DNA from: Candidatus Nitrosopumilus sp.
GTDB lineage: Archaea; Thermoproteota; Nitrososphaeria; Nitrososphaerales; Nitrosopumilaceae
Length of the DNA: 41,996 bases
Reading direction: 5' to 3'
Assembly: GCA_029864805.1 (NCBI GenBank)
Contig: JAOTSS010000012.1
Span: forward strand, 1-41,996
Part shown: piece by piece, positions 16,828 through 25,137 of the stretch
How positions within the stretch are numbered: position 1 is the first letter of the stretch
Layout of the letters: each line of letters starts with the position of its first letter
The notes under the pieces: model-generated
Told to the model about the DNA's origin: nothing
Databases searched by the model: none
The model's input: only the letters and a program-made list of their open reading frames with translations
Made by a program: the position numbers and the translations under genes

Positions 16828-18396
16828 TTGGATAGTATTTTGCTATACGAAAGCATAAAATCAATAAATTATGATTCTTATTTTAGATTGGAGCAATATC
16901 TTGAGAAAAAATATGTTCAAAAAAACTCGATAGAGAAACGAGATTACCAAGTAAATCTTGCAAATCAAGCAATCAAAGAAAATTGCATAGTTGTTTTGCC
17001 TACTGGACTGGGAAAGACTGCAATTGCATTACAGGTAATTGCAGAATATCTGTCAAGAGGAACAGGCGGAATATTGTTCCTAGCTCCTACTAGGGTTTTA
17101 GTCAATCAACATTATGACTTCTTAAAAGATAATCTCACTTTGGATGATATCTCATTGATTACTGGTGAAGATCCAATCCAAAAACGAATTAAACTCTGGA
17201 ATAATAGTGTAATTTGTGCTACTCCTGAAATTGCTAGAAATGATTTGAATAGAGGAATTATTTCTCCTCCTCAATTCAGCCTTGTAATTTTTGATGAAGT
17301 TCATCGAACAGCTGGTGATTATGCATATTCTGGAATTGCACAAAATTTTGAAAATTCCTCTGCTAGAATTCTTGGAATGACTGCAACCCTTCCAAGCGAA
17401 AAAGAAAAGGCAACAGAAATTCTTACAAAGCTTAGAATCTCAAGTGTGGCTGAAAGAAGAGAAGATAGTCCTGATGTAAAACCTTACACTCAAGAAACTC
17501 GCACTGAATGGATTAACGTGGATCTACCTGCTGAACTAAAATCAATTCAAACGTTATTGAAATTAGCATTGGATGAAAGATATGATACTCTAAGAAAAAA
17601 TGGCATTCGTATGGCAGAACAAAAATCGCTTTCTGCGCTACTAAGAATCAGACAATTTGTATTAAACCAGAATAGACGTTCTGCAAAACCCCTCTTTACT
17701 GGAATTAGAATTCATTATGCTCTAAACATTCTTGAAGCCCACGGAATTACACCGTTTCTAAAATTCTGCGAACGTGCACAAACAAAAAAAGGTGCAGGAA
17801 TCAAGGAACTTTTCAAAGTAGATCCAAATTTTACAAGAGCTATTCATCTTGCAAAGGAAGCACAATCCCGCGGAATAGAACACTCTAAAATCCCAAAACT
17901 TAAAGAAATTCTTGAATCTGTTCCTGGTAAGGCTCTTATATTTACCAGCTATCGTGATTCTGTTGATCTGATTTTCAATAAATTAACTGATATGGGGATC
18001 TCTGCAGGAATATTGATTGGAAAATCAGGAGATGCTGGTTTAAAACAAAAAAAACAGATTGAAACTGTACAAAAATTCCGAGACGGAGTTTTTCAGGTAT
18101 TAGTTGCAACACGTGTTGGTGAGGAAGGGTTAGACATTGCTGAAGTTAATCAAGTTATTTTTTATGATAACGTTCCAAGTTCAATTAGATTTATTCAAAG
18201 AAGAGGGAGAACTGGAAGAAAAGATACTGGTAAGCTAGTAGTGTTAATTGCTAAAAATACTATTGATGAGACATACTATTGGATTGGAAAAAGAAAGATG
18301 ACTGCAGCACAATCAATGGGTGATAAAATGACTAAAGTCTTGGAAAAAAATCATGAGACTGAATCCCAAAAAACAGGATTGGATGCTTTCCTCTAG
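16828..18396 (+). CDS. hef: Hef-type superfamily 2 DNA helicase (no nuclease domain)
   Basis: This 522-aa ATP-dependent helicase resembles the N-terminal half of archaeal Hef and eukaryotic FANCM, which process stalled forks. Motif I is PTGLGKTA (GLGKT at residues 60-64), motif II DEVH at 156-159, motif III TATLP, and motif VI QRRGRTGR. A helical insert of about 100 residues lies between the two RecA lobes, as in Hef. The protein ends at TGLDAFL, which looks like a PCNA-interacting peptide. No ERCC4 nuclease and HhH domain follow, so this is the helicase-only form. The start is TTG. Its last four bases overlap the convergent gene at 18393. Confidence 0.92.
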   Translation: MDSILLYESIKSINYDSYFRLEQYLEKKYVQKNSIEKRDYQVNLANQAIKENCIVVLPTGLGKTAIALQVIAEYLSRGTGGILFLAPTRVLVNQHYDFLKDNLTLDDISLITGEDPIQKRIKLWNNSVICATPEIARNDLNRGIISPPQFSLVIFDEVHRTAGDYAYSGIAQNFENSSARILGMTATLPSEKEKATEILTKLRISSVAERREDSPDVKPYTQETRTEWINVDLPAELKSIQTLLKLALDERYDTLRKNGIRMAEQKSLSALLRIRQFVLNQNRRSAKPLFTGIRIHYALNILEAHGITPFLKFCERAQTKKGAGIKELFKVDPNFTRAIHLAKEAQSRGIEHSKIPKLKEILESVPGKALIFTSYRDSVDLIFNKLTDMGISAGILIGKSGDAGLKQKKQIETVQKFRDGVFQVLVATRVGEEGLDIAEVNQVIFYDNVPSSIRFIQRRGRTGRKDTGKLVVLIAKNTIDETYYWIGKRKMTAAQSMGDKMTKVLEKNHETESQKTGLDAFL

Positions 18397-18668
18397 ATTT
18401 TATATTGGACAAAAATTTGCTCAAAAATCTTTTGCTTTCTCTGGATAATTTTATTTTTCATTCCTGATTCTAAGTAATGAATACTGCTTTTTTTTGCTAC
18501 AAGTAAATTCTCTAGTCTTAATTCAAATTGGTTTTCCAGAAATTTTTTCACTCCCTCAAATCCTCCTTCTATTTCTAAATTTTCAAATGTTTCTTTTGCC
18601 AAATTAGTAATTGATCTCTCCAAATATTTGAGAATCTCATCTAATGTTTTCTCATTTAGTAAGACCAT
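18393..18668 (-). CDS. Uncharacterised small helical protein
   Basis: This 91-aa protein begins MVLLNEKTLDEILKYLE and is predicted all-helical with alternating charged residues. There are no Cys residues, membrane helix or known motif. It converges on the helicase with a 4-bp overlap at the stops and precedes the parvulin gene on the same strand by about 75 bp. The ATG is the only sensible start. Confidence 0.65.
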   Translation of the reverse strand: MVLLNEKTLDEILKYLERSITNLAKETFENLEIEGGFEGVKKFLENQFELRLENLLVAKKSSIHYLESGMKNKIIQRKQKIFEQIFVQYKI

Positions 18669-18744
18669 GAATAATTTTGTTGTACTGTCCCAAAAAATGT
18701 TGTGTATTTTATTTTAGATTTTAGGTCTGGAAATTAGATTAAAA

Positions 18745-19023
18745 TCATTCCAATCTTTTAATAATATGATATCCAAATTCTGTTTTGACTGGCTGAGAAA
18801 TCTCTCCAATTTGCAGTTTGAATGCTACTTCTTCAAATGGTTTTACCATCATGCCTTTTGTAAAATAGCCTAAACTTCCATCCTTTTTTGCGCTTCCTGA
18901 ATCTGTTGATAATTCTTTTGCCAATTTTCCAAATTTTTCCCCATTCTTGATTCTTTCTAAAATTACAAGGGATTCACTTTGTTTTGCTACTAGTATATGT
19001 GAGCATTTTATCTTGACTGACAT
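18745..19023 (-). CDS. Parvulin-type peptidyl-prolyl cis/trans isomerase
   Basis: This 92-aa single-domain parvulin (PpiC family) has no signal peptide or membrane anchor, like the small parvulins described from thaumarchaea (for example NmPin from Nitrosopumilus). Catalytic-site positions are present: His9 in KCSHILV, Asp41 in STDSGSAKKDGSLGYF, and His86 in FGYHIIKR. The Lys-rich loop typical of Pin-like proteins that bind acidic or phosphorylated sites is not obvious. It is divergent from the small membrane protein at 19063, sharing a 39-bp intergenic region. Confidence 0.93.
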   Translation of the reverse strand: MSVKIKCSHILVAKQSESLVILERIKNGEKFGKLAKELSTDSGSAKKDGSLGYFTKGMMVKPFEEVAFKLQIGEISQPVKTEFGYHIIKRLE

Positions 19024-19062
19024 TTCTGTCTTGAATTATTTCCTATCTTAATTATTTCTTTC

Positions 19063-19335
19063 ATGGTTCATATCATTAAAAAATCAGGCAAAAATACCAC
19101 ATTCATCATAGCAGGAGTAATTGCGATAGGAGCAGTTCTGCTTTTTGCATGTCTGATGTTCTATACAGCACCAGCAGAAACAATGGAGCTGGTCAAGATA
19201 ATTGCAGTTACAGATGACGGATGTGTTGCTGAAACCATGGATGGTTATGCTGTAAACATTGGTGATTGCAATGTACAACCAGGTCAGTATGTTGATGCTC
19301 TAGTTGATCAAAAGAGAAAGAGCGTGCAGCCTTGA
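19063..19335 (+). CDS. Small single-pass membrane protein
   Basis: This 90-aa protein has a basic N-terminus (MVHIIKKSGKN) and one hydrophobic helix at residues about 13-34. An extracytoplasmic domain of about 55 residues follows. It contains two Cys (DDGCVAE and IGDCNVQ) that could form a disulfide and is beta-rich (YAVNIGDC, GQYVDALV). No family is recognised. It reads away from the parvulin gene. Confidence 0.65.
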   Translation: MVHIIKKSGKNTTFIIAGVIAIGAVLLFACLMFYTAPAETMELVKIIAVTDDGCVAETMDGYAVNIGDCNVQPGQYVDALVDQKRKSVQP

Positions 19336-19353
19336 TGAATCCTACAAGTTAAA

Positions 19354-19370
19354 TTTTTTTATTGTTTTTT
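19354..19370 (+). terminator. Oligo-T terminator after the membrane protein gene
   Basis: Two runs (seven and six T) lie 19-35 bp past the stop codon. Confidence 0.5.
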
Positions 19371-19448
19371 ATTATATCTACTTGCATCATTTTATCAAAT
19401 CATAGGCGATTTAGATTTTTACTCTTCACAGAAAAAGTAAAGAGACCT

Positions 19449-19508
19449 TCAGAGAGTCCTTCGAGTGTATCGAATTAAATATCTGAATTTTTTATATCTA
19501 CTTTCCAT
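19449..19508 (-). other. Start codon and short ORF behind the shared 21-bp promoter box
   Basis: An ATG lies exactly 17 bp downstream of the box at 19526-19546, as it does at 33333. The ORF starts MESRYKKFRYLI and runs only 19 codons before TGA. It may be a genuine micro-ORF, the remnant of a longer gene, or not translated. I see no convincing continuation in other frames. Confidence 0.25.
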
Positions 19509-19525
19509 TTTTTGATTTTGAGTAT

Positions 19526-19546
19526 TTTGCATAAAAGCAACACGTA
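19526..19546 (-). promoter_or_regulatory. 21-bp conserved promoter box, copy 1
   Basis: The plus strand reads TTTGCATAAAAGCAACACGT plus A. It matches 20 of 21 bases with 33351-33371. On the minus strand the centre, CTTTTATGC, is a TATA-like element about 25 bp before an ATG (19508), with TACGT-TTGC upstream where BRE or an operator would be. Identical spacing in both copies supports promoter function. Confidence 0.5.
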
Positions 19547-19610
19547 GAAGTTATCAGTGGTTTCTTGAGATTGTTTCTATGGTGCTTTCATTATTTTACT
19601 TCTTGCTGCC

Positions 19611-19709
19611 ATGGGATGTCTGTTTTTGATTTTCTATATTGGTACTGGACAGTTTCTAAATCCTTTTTTAACAATACAGATGAATTCAATTCTATTGATA
19701 TTTACTTAG
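19611..19709 (+). other. Possible membrane-peptide ORF or remnant of a membrane-protein gene
   Basis: The frame encodes 32 residues starting MGCLFLIFYIGTGQ, and the open frame extends upstream with FIILLLAA before a TGA at about 19565. Together this gives a hydrophobic helix typical of a membrane protein. A second frame nearby reads SYQWFLEIVSMV, so a frameshifted, decayed gene is possible. No start signal is convincing. Confidence 0.25.
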
Positions 19710-19773
19710 AGATGATTTTGAAGTGCTAAATTAGTAGTAATTGGAAAAAGTGTCGATAATCAAAAATCTATCC

Positions 19774-19783
19774 ATTATACAAA
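19774..19783 (+). promoter_or_regulatory. TATA box positioned for a leaderless 21-aa ORF
   Basis: ATTATACAAA is centred about 26 bp before the ATG at 19804, the distance expected if transcription starts at the start codon. Confidence 0.4.
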
Positions 19784-19803
19784 AAACCATTACAAATTAG
19801 TAA

Positions 19804-19869
19804 ATGCTGATCATAGTAGATGCAATTATTGCATTAATGGTTGGATTTGTTATTGCATTGACTACATAA
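19804..19869 (+). CDS. 21-aa hydrophobic (single-helix) microprotein
   Basis: This ORF encodes 21 residues beginning MLIIVDAIIALMVG and ending in ALTT. It is long enough for one membrane helix, with one Asp near the N-terminus and no positive charge. A TATA-like box sits at leaderless spacing. The rest of the 742-base stretch 19336-20077 shows only the promoter box and remnants listed separately. Function is unknown. It could be a small subunit of a membrane complex, or chance. Confidence 0.35.
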   Translation: MLIIVDAIIALMVGFVIALTT

Positions 19870-20077
19870 GTCCAGATTAGCAAGGAGTGTACTCATTTGT
19901 ACATATTACATGGAAAGTTAGGATGCGTTATTTTTCTGAAGAAGAGGATTTTTACTAAATCTAATTAAAATCGCAAGTTATGGATATGATGTAAAAAAAT
20001 TACAATTATATTTTATTTCTGTCTATCTTTTTAATAAATTTCAGATCATTGAAATATTCTCTTTGGTTATTTAATGT

Positions 20078-20266
20078 ATGAAAACTATCAAGAAATGCCC
20101 TAAATGTGAGAATAAAATGTTGCTATTGGCAGATAGTTTTGTAGGATTATGGAGAGAGCCTATTTTTTTATTTTCAAAAGAGAAGCGGCCAAACATCTTT
20201 GTTTGTAAAAAATGTCATTTTATGGAATTTTATATGAAAGATGAGGATTTTGAAGAGTTAGTTTAG
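20078..20266 (+). CDS. Small zinc-ribbon protein
   Basis: This 62-aa protein has two Cys pairs, CPKC at residues 8-11 and CKKC near 43-46, about 32 residues apart. This is a classic zinc-ribbon layout, with an aromatic-rich middle (GLWREPIFLF). The tail is acidic. No family name is recognised. It probably binds zinc and contacts a protein or nucleic acid. It ends one base before a convergent minus-strand ORF. Confidence 0.75.
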   Translation: MKTIKKCPKCENKMLLLADSFVGLWREPIFLFSKEKRPNIFVCKKCHFMEFYMKDEDFEELV

Positions 20267-20443
20267 TTAGTATCCCAGGTTTGTCAACTTAGGGAAATTA
20301 TATTTTGAGAAGAATATTTGCTGATTTAGGGAATATTCAAAGGTAAACAAATTTTCAAATTTGTTGTGTTCTGGTTTGATAATTGGTTTTAGATTGCAAA
20401 AATCAATTGCTTTGTTTGATGTTACATCTATTGTTCTTACCAT
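20267..20443 (-). CDS. Hypothetical 58-aa ORF
   Basis: This minus-strand ORF starts MVRTIDVTSNKAIDFCN and ends PKLTNLGY, abutting the convergent zinc-ribbon gene. Composition is protein-like (mixed charged and aromatic, GAA/AAA codons). A TATA-like CTTTATCCATTA lies about 25 bp before the ATG. No motif is recognised. It is the only content I see between 20267 and 20617 apart from the leader ORF at 20580. Confidence 0.35.
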   Translation of the reverse strand: MVRTIDVTSNKAIDFCNLKPIIKPEHNKFENLFTFEYSLNQQIFFSKYNFPKLTNLGY

Positions 20444-20579
20444 ATCATAATAGATTAAAATAATGGATAAAGCATAATCATAAATGCCTTTAAATTCATT
20501 TGATAAACTATAAGTTTAAATCATAATTGTATAGTTTTATCAGGATTCTATTAAAATATAATTTCATCTTAGTCAGTTC

Positions 20580-20621
20580 ATGAAAATGCAAAAAATAACA
20601 CAAACAGAAGGCATAATATGA
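20580..20621 (+). other. Possible 13-aa leader ORF overlapping the next start codon
   Basis: ATG AAA ATG... runs 13 codons and its TGA overlaps the ATG of the RAM protein (ATGA at 20618-20621), the classic arrangement for translational coupling. It may equally be a non-coding leader. Confidence 0.25.
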
Positions 20622-20857
20622 AAAAAGCATTCGTTTTGATAAACTGTGATTTAGGAAAGGAGAAAGATCTCATATCAGATCTAAATGAAATTAAGAATGT
20701 AAGGGAATCTCATGGAACATGGGGGGCATATGACATTATTGCAGAAGTAGAATCTGAAACTGCTGAATCATTGCGCGAGACGATTACATGGAAGATTCGT
20801 AAAATGCCAGCAATTAGGGCTACACTCACCCTTATGGCAATAGAGGGACAGGAGTAA
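20618..20857 (+). CDS. Stand-alone Lrp/AsnC ligand-binding (RAM) domain protein, copy 1
   Basis: This 79-aa protein consists only of the Lrp/AsnC C-terminal effector domain, with no helix-turn-helix. The fold order is AFVLINCDLGKE (strand), the helix DLISDLNEI, then VRESHGTWGAYDIIAEVES (the GxYD core), a helix, and IRATLTLM (last strand). Such domains assemble into rings and bind amino acids or other small metabolites. Lacking DNA-binding, it may modulate full-length Lrp proteins or enzymes. It is the first gene of a cluster with a Cys-rich protein and the 2-oxoacid:ferredoxin oxidoreductase. Two paralogues lie at 26065 and 34907. Confidence 0.88.
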   Translation: MKKAFVLINCDLGKEKDLISDLNEIKNVRESHGTWGAYDIIAEVESETAESLRETITWKIRKMPAIRATLTLMAIEGQE

Positions 20858-20863
20858 TAGATA

Positions 20864-21013
20864 ATGTCAGTGGAGCAGACACGAATCAAGGATAAATATA
20901 CAGACTGTGAAAAGTGCCATAACCCATTACCTCACTGTCATTGTATGTGCCCATATTGCGGAAAAAGAGATGCATGTGAATGTGCGTTGTTTGATGCAGC
21001 TACTGGAGGGTGA
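20864..21013 (+). CDS. 49-aa Cys-rich protein between RAM protein and OFOR
   Basis: This ORF encodes 49 residues with eight Cys and three His: Cys15, Cys18, Cys25, Cys27, Cys29, Cys32, Cys38 and Cys40. The core reads CEKCHNPLPHCHCMCPYC, and GKRDACEC follows. The first pair plus CPYCG resembles paired zinc knuckles; CxCxC plus CxC would also fit an iron-sulfur cluster. The ATG is 6 bp after the RAM stop and the stop is 51 bp before OFOR, so it is probably part of the OFOR operon. An accessory, redox or assembly role for OFOR is inference. Confidence 0.7.
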   Translation: MSVEQTRIKDKYTDCEKCHNPLPHCHCMCPYCGKRDACECALFDAATGG

Positions 21014-21064
21014 CAATGAAGCATGTCATACATTTATCATTCAATGAGAAGTGGATACTAAAAA

Positions 21065-22969
21065 TTGGTTGATTTTACTTGGTTGATTGGAGGTCCACAG
21101 GGTAGTGGTGTAGAATCTGGAGCAAATATTTTCTCCAAGGTTTGTGCAGAAATAGGATACAACGTATTTGGGAAAAGAGAGTTTTACTCCAACATTAAAG
21201 GGGAGCATAGTTACTTTGCAGTAAGAATATCTGAGAAAAAAATACAGTCCAATGTAAACGATATTGACCTGATGGTATCTTTTGATGCTGCAACCATTTT
21301 CAGACATTTTGATGAGATTGTTTCCAGTGGAGGGATAATTTATGACTCTGATCTAGAGAAAACATCTACAGATGATGTAAACACACTTGAGCAGGATTTT
21401 AAGGAGAGACTGCATTACAGACTTGAAACCAAAAATAAGCGATTTACAATAAAAGGTGTTTTGGAGACCCTTCAAGAAAGAGGTGTCAAGGTTTATCCCG
21501 TATCTTTTCGAGATATTCTGTCAAATCTTGCTGAACAGGCAGAAAATCCAAAATTCAAAGGACTAGTCAGAATGTTTAACGTAATTGGCGTCTCCTTATC
21601 TTTGGGATTGCTTGGAATTCCTTCAGAACCGTTGTTACACTCAATTGATTCTATATTCTCAAAAAAACCTAAAATTGCAGAAATCAACAAACAAGCCGCA
21701 ATATACTCCTACAATTATGCTTCTGCAAAATTTGATGACTTTTCTCACCGCCTTTCTGGAACCACAAAACAACAGGATACCATTATGATTCAGGGGCACC
21801 AGGGAACTGCATTAGGCAAGATGGCGTACGGATGCAGGTTCCAATCATACTATCCAATTACACCTGCGTCTGATGAAAGTGAATATCTAGAGTCTCATGA
21901 GATTCTTCAGGTGTATGGTGACAGACCGGGCTCTATTGCGGTAGTGCAAACAGAAGATGAGATTTCTGCAATGGGTATGATGATAGGTTCTGCATTGACT
22001 GGAACCCGTTCATCTACGTCCACGTCAGGTCCAGGATTCTCACTTATGGCAGAAGCATTGGGATGGACAGGAATCAATGAAGTGCCAGTTGTAATTACAT
22101 TGTATCAGAGAAGCGGCCCGTCTACTGGTCTTCCTACCCGTCATGGACAAGATGATTTACTCTTTGCAGTACATGCAGGTCATGGAGACTTTCCAAAGAT
22201 AGTCTATGCATCAGGGGATATCGAGGAGAGTTTCTACGATACTGGGCGATGTTTCAACTATTCTGATGTTTTCCAAGTTCCGGTAATTCACATGATGGAC
22301 AAGTTCCTTGCAAGCTCAGTTGTTACATGCAAAAGATTTGAGCCAAACAAGATTTCAATTGACAGGGGAAAATTATTGGACAAAGTTGAAGGGGAATACA
22401 AACGATTTGCCCGCACTGAGGACGGAATATCTCCACGTTCAGTTTTAGGATTGGATAACGGAATCTTTTGGAATACAGGTGATGAGTCAGATGAGGTTGG
22501 TCACATATCTGAAGATCCAGAAAACAGGATAAAGATGATGGACAAGAGAATGTCAAAACTGGACTTGATATCAAAACAAATTCCCAATGATGAAAAAGTA
22601 TCCTCATTTGGAGTCTATGAACATACGATAATTTCTTGGGGTTCTACCAAGGGCCCAATACTAGATGCCATTTCGATGCTAAGAAAAGAGGGAATTGATG
22701 TGGGGTTTGTTCAAATTAAACTAATCCATCCTTTTCCTACTGATTACATAAAAATTCTCTTAAAGGATTCAAAGACAATTATTGATATTGAGGCAAATCA
22801 TTCTGGGCAGCTAGGCAAACTGTTTACACAAAACATGGTCCGAAATATCGATTACTTTATTCTAAAATACTCTGGCAGATCTATGACTAGTACTGAAGTC
22901 TATGATTCACTTAAAAAAATTATTGAAAACAAATCCGACAAACGGGAGATCTTAATGCATGGCGCTTAA
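21065..22969 (+). CDS. korA: 2-oxoacid:ferredoxin oxidoreductase, fused gamma-alpha subunit
   Basis: This 634-aa chain joins the gamma domain (residues about 1-190, [16 protein letters not shown]) to the alpha domain (from about 240, with [20 protein letters not shown] and the [15 protein letters not shown] block). With the beta subunit next door it oxidatively decarboxylates a 2-oxoacid to acyl-CoA while reducing ferredoxin, or runs in reverse for carboxylation. The two-subunit form without a fused ferredoxin domain matches archaeal 2-oxoacid enzymes of broad specificity. The YPITP motif is present. TTG is chosen as start because the conserved gamma domain begins immediately after it. Pyruvate versus 2-oxoglutarate preference is not decidable here. 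Confidence 0.93.
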   Translation: MVDFTWLIGGPQGSGVESGANIFSKVCAEIGYNVFGKREFYSNIKGEHSYFAVRISEKKIQSNVNDIDLMVSFDAATIFRHFDEIVSSGGIIYDSDLEKTSTDDVNTLEQDFKERLHYRLETKNKRFTIKGVLETLQERGVKVYPVSFRDILSNLAEQAENPKFKGLVRMFNVIGVSLSLGLLGIPSEPLLHSIDSIFSKKPKIAEINKQAAIYSYNYASAKFDDFSHRLSGTTKQQDTIMIQGHQGTALGKMAYGCRFQSYYPITPASDESEYLESHEILQVYGDRPGSIAVVQTEDEISAMGMMIGSALTGTRSSTSTSGPGFSLMAEALGWTGINEVPVVITLYQRSGPSTGLPTRHGQDDLLFAVHAGHGDFPKIVYASGDIEESFYDTGRCFNYSDVFQVPVIHMMDKFLASSVVTCKRFEPNKISIDRGKLLDKVEGEYKRFARTEDGISPRSVLGLDNGIFWNTGDESDEVGHISEDPENRIKMMDKRMSKLDLISKQIPNDEKVSSFGVYEHTIISWGSTKGPILDAISMLRKEGIDVGFVQIKLIHPFPTDYIKILLKDSKTIIDIEANHSGQLGKLFTQNMVRNIDYFILKYSGRSMTSTEVYDSLKKIIENKSDKREILMHGA

Positions 22970-23948
22970 ACTTGCAGACTATAAGACAGACGTGCACAAT
23001 GATTGGTGTCCTGGATGTGGGGATTTTGGAATTGTCAATGCTATACAGATGGCTTTGGCGGAGATGGGAGTACAAAGAGACAAGGCAACAATCTTTTCTG
23101 GAATTGGTTGTTCAGGTAAGACATCTCATTTTATCAACACTTATGGTATTCATACATTACATGGGCGTGTCTTGACATTTGCACAAGGCGCAAAGATTGC
23201 AAATCCTGAGATGACTGTAATTGCTGTTGGTGGTGATGGTGATGGTGATGGTTTAGGAATTGGCGCAGGTCACTTTGTTGCAGCTGGAAGACGTAATGTC
23301 GATATGACTTACATTATTTTTGATAATGGTGTTTATGGATTAACAAAGGGGCAAGCATCTCCTACTCTAAAACTAGGGGAGAAGACAAAGTCATTGCCTT
23401 CTCCAAATACAAATTTCAATGTTAACCCAATAGGTCTTGCAGTTGCAAGTGGTTTTACTTTTGTTGCACGTGGATATTCATATGATGTTAAACATCTCAA
23501 AGATTTGATTATTCAAGCAGTAAAACACAAAGGACTATCCTTTTTGGATGTACTGCAACCCTGTCCTACTTACAATGATATCAATACAAGAGACTGGTAT
23601 GCAGGATCTGACTTAGTAGATGAGGCACAAAAAAGGCATTCAAGAATTTACAAACTTGAGGACACAAAATACAATCCTGTAGTTCATTATGCAGGAGAAG
23701 CAGAAGTCAACGAGAAGATGTCACAAGCACTAATAAAATCACTAGAATGGGATGCCAAAATACCAACAGGTGTATTTTACAAAAATGAAATTGTAGGGCC
23801 ACACGCATTTAGATTATTAGACAAGATTCAGAACTATCTTGAGAATCCACCAGCATTTCAAAGAATCGCAGACATGCAAGGAAATCCTGCCACAGACATT
23901 TCTGAGACTTTGGACCATTTGATGGTTGATCAAAACACAAATAACTAG
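22959..23948 (+). CDS. korB: 2-oxoacid:ferredoxin oxidoreductase, beta (TPP-binding) subunit
   Basis: This 329-aa subunit binds thiamine diphosphate and the proximal 4Fe-4S cluster. The cluster Cys residues include WCPGCGDFG near residue 17 and a Cys in SGIGCSGK near 50. The TPP/Mg motif is [16 protein letters not shown], followed by [13 protein letters not shown] later Cys in [12 protein letters not shown] matches the fourth ligand. It overlaps the alpha gene by 11 bp, indicating translational coupling and fixed stoichiometry. Confidence 0.95.
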   Translation: MALKLADYKTDVHNDWCPGCGDFGIVNAIQMALAEMGVQRDKATIFSGIGCSGKTSHFINTYGIHTLHGRVLTFAQGAKIANPEMTVIAVGGDGDGDGLGIGAGHFVAAGRRNVDMTYIIFDNGVYGLTKGQASPTLKLGEKTKSLPSPNTNFNVNPIGLAVASGFTFVARGYSYDVKHLKDLIIQAVKHKGLSFLDVLQPCPTYNDINTRDWYAGSDLVDEAQKRHSRIYKLEDTKYNPVVHYAGEAEVNEKMSQALIKSLEWDAKIPTGVFYKNEIVGPHAFRLLDKIQNYLENPPAFQRIADMQGNPATDISETLDHLMVDQNTNN

Positions 23949-23975
23949 GATTACATATAATCATGGAAAACAAAA

Positions 23976-24213
23976 ATGCAAGATAATAATAAAAAGAAAT
24001 CAGGACAGTTTCCATAAGAATTCCTGAACATATTACATCGGAAATTGAAAAGGATACAGAGACCAGATTTGCTTCTACAAATGTTTTGATCAATCAAATG
24101 CTACATCACTTTACAGAATGAGACAAATATAGAGAAAAATGATAATGTTTCCAATTTCATTGGATATTATTAAATCAGTTCTAATTGATGCTCCAGAATC
24201 TAACCTGTCATAA
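23976..24213 (+). pseudogene. Decayed ribbon-helix-helix regulator, relative of the gene at 1027-1614
   Basis: The reading runs in three pieces. MQDNNKKKSG starts at 23976, then a shift near 24000 leads into RTVSIRIPEHITSEIEK. An in-frame TGA stands at 24119, DKYREK follows, and after a second shift in the A-run at 24135-24139 the frame reads PISLDIIKSVL. These segments align in order with the intact protein: RSVTYRLPVKLVEEIE, DRYSEKIGIIPVPKKIL. The C-terminal domain cannot be followed past about 24213, where another stop stands. Two frameshifts and at least two stops indicate a dead gene, though sequencing error in the A-run could explain one shift. Confidence 0.6.
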
Positions 24214-24303
24214 TTGGCAGAAATGGTTTTTCGTTATAAATTAAATTGATTTGTTCAAGCTGATTTTACAATAAACATCTCCTAAAGTTTTTGTAGATGT
24301 AAT

Positions 24304-24651
24304 TTACAATAACTTTAGCGTTTCATCTATTATTTTTGTATGATCAGCCTTGACGTCAGTAGTTAGATAGATCAGATGTTCTTTTCCCATAGGAATGGTA
24401 ATGCGCTTAATCTTAGCATATTCTGCTAAAACATATTTGCCTTCACCAATCTTGTCAGAAAGATCATTACGTGCATTCCAAGAATCTATTGCTCGTTGAA
24501 GCGACTTTTTGCTTTCGTCTGAAGTCAGAACATTTGTTACACCTTCACGATGACCAGTATGCTCAATCTTTCCATCTTTGTTTGCTATTGTAGCATATCT
24601 AATCTGAGGGTCAATGTTCATGATTTTATCATACAATGCTTTGGAGTCCAT
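24304..24651 (-). CDS. Uncharacterised protein with roadblock/profilin-like pattern
   Basis: This 115-aa protein alternates strands and helices: IRYATIANKDGKIEHTGH, a helical middle (SLQRAIDSWNARNDL), then VLAEYAKIKRITIPMG and LIYLTTDVKADH. The 'former self' style strand-turn-strand with DGKI resembles Roadblock/LC7 or profilin-like domains often found as thaumarchaeal lineage-specific families. I chose the ATG at 24651 over the adjacent TTG. It is isolated, converging on the decayed regulator. Fold is inference and function unknown. Confidence 0.65.
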   Translation of the reverse strand: MDSKALYDKIMNIDPQIRYATIANKDGKIEHTGHREGVTNVLTSDESKKSLQRAIDSWNARNDLSDKIGEGKYVLAEYAKIKRITIPMGKEHLIYLTTDVKADHTKIIDETLKLL

Positions 24652-24654
24652 CAA

Positions 24655-25137
24655 AGATTATAGGCATTAATAGGTGAAAAGTTTTTTGCTTTTGTAGACA
24701 CCATCATTTTTGAGACAGTTGTGATGTGCCTCTTTTTTTAACATAATTTCATTATGTAAATTTAATCCATAAATACTGAGAAATTTTATAGACGTGATCA
24801 GAACCAAAACAGAACACAAAATCTTGATTACACAAATGTTCAAAAATATGGTGTTAGATGTTAAATATCTCAGATACTAAAACTGTTTGATGTCGCTAGA
24901 CATCCAATATATCAAATAGACTGCGTAGCCCTGCAGAAAAAATGGCAAACAGGCATTTGATCTGACAAGGGAGTGGACTCTCAGAGTTCTGTGAATAGGG
25001 TTACACCATTAATTTTATCACAAGATTATAGAAACAGAATCTAGAATCAACGTGTTCAAGATGTGAAAACAAACCTAATCATGTGTTGTTTAAATTGTTC
25101 TGAAATTGTTATTTATCAAGAGATGTAATAGCTACTA
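24655..25137. other. 483-base stretch without a clear gene; possible coding remnants
   Basis: No intact ORF is seen. Between about 24795 and 25130 the DNA is locally richer in GC and reads as protein-like pieces interrupted by stops: IRTKTEHKILITQMFKNM in one frame, then FDVARHPIYQIDCVALQKKW, SQSSVNRVTPLILSQDY and VKTNLIMCCLNCSE in another. This suggests an eroded gene, but I cannot name it. No tRNA-like fold is seen. Confidence 0.3.

Noticed and set aside
19435..19475. Sequence with TTCGAGTGTATCGAA-like halves considered as a tRNA T-arm
   Set aside because: No matching acceptor, anticodon or D arm nearby.
24890..25020. GC-richer stretch considered as tRNA or structured RNA
   Set aside because: No cloverleaf or TTC-loop motif. 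ACTCTCAGAGT has no room for a loop. The pattern fits decayed coding better.
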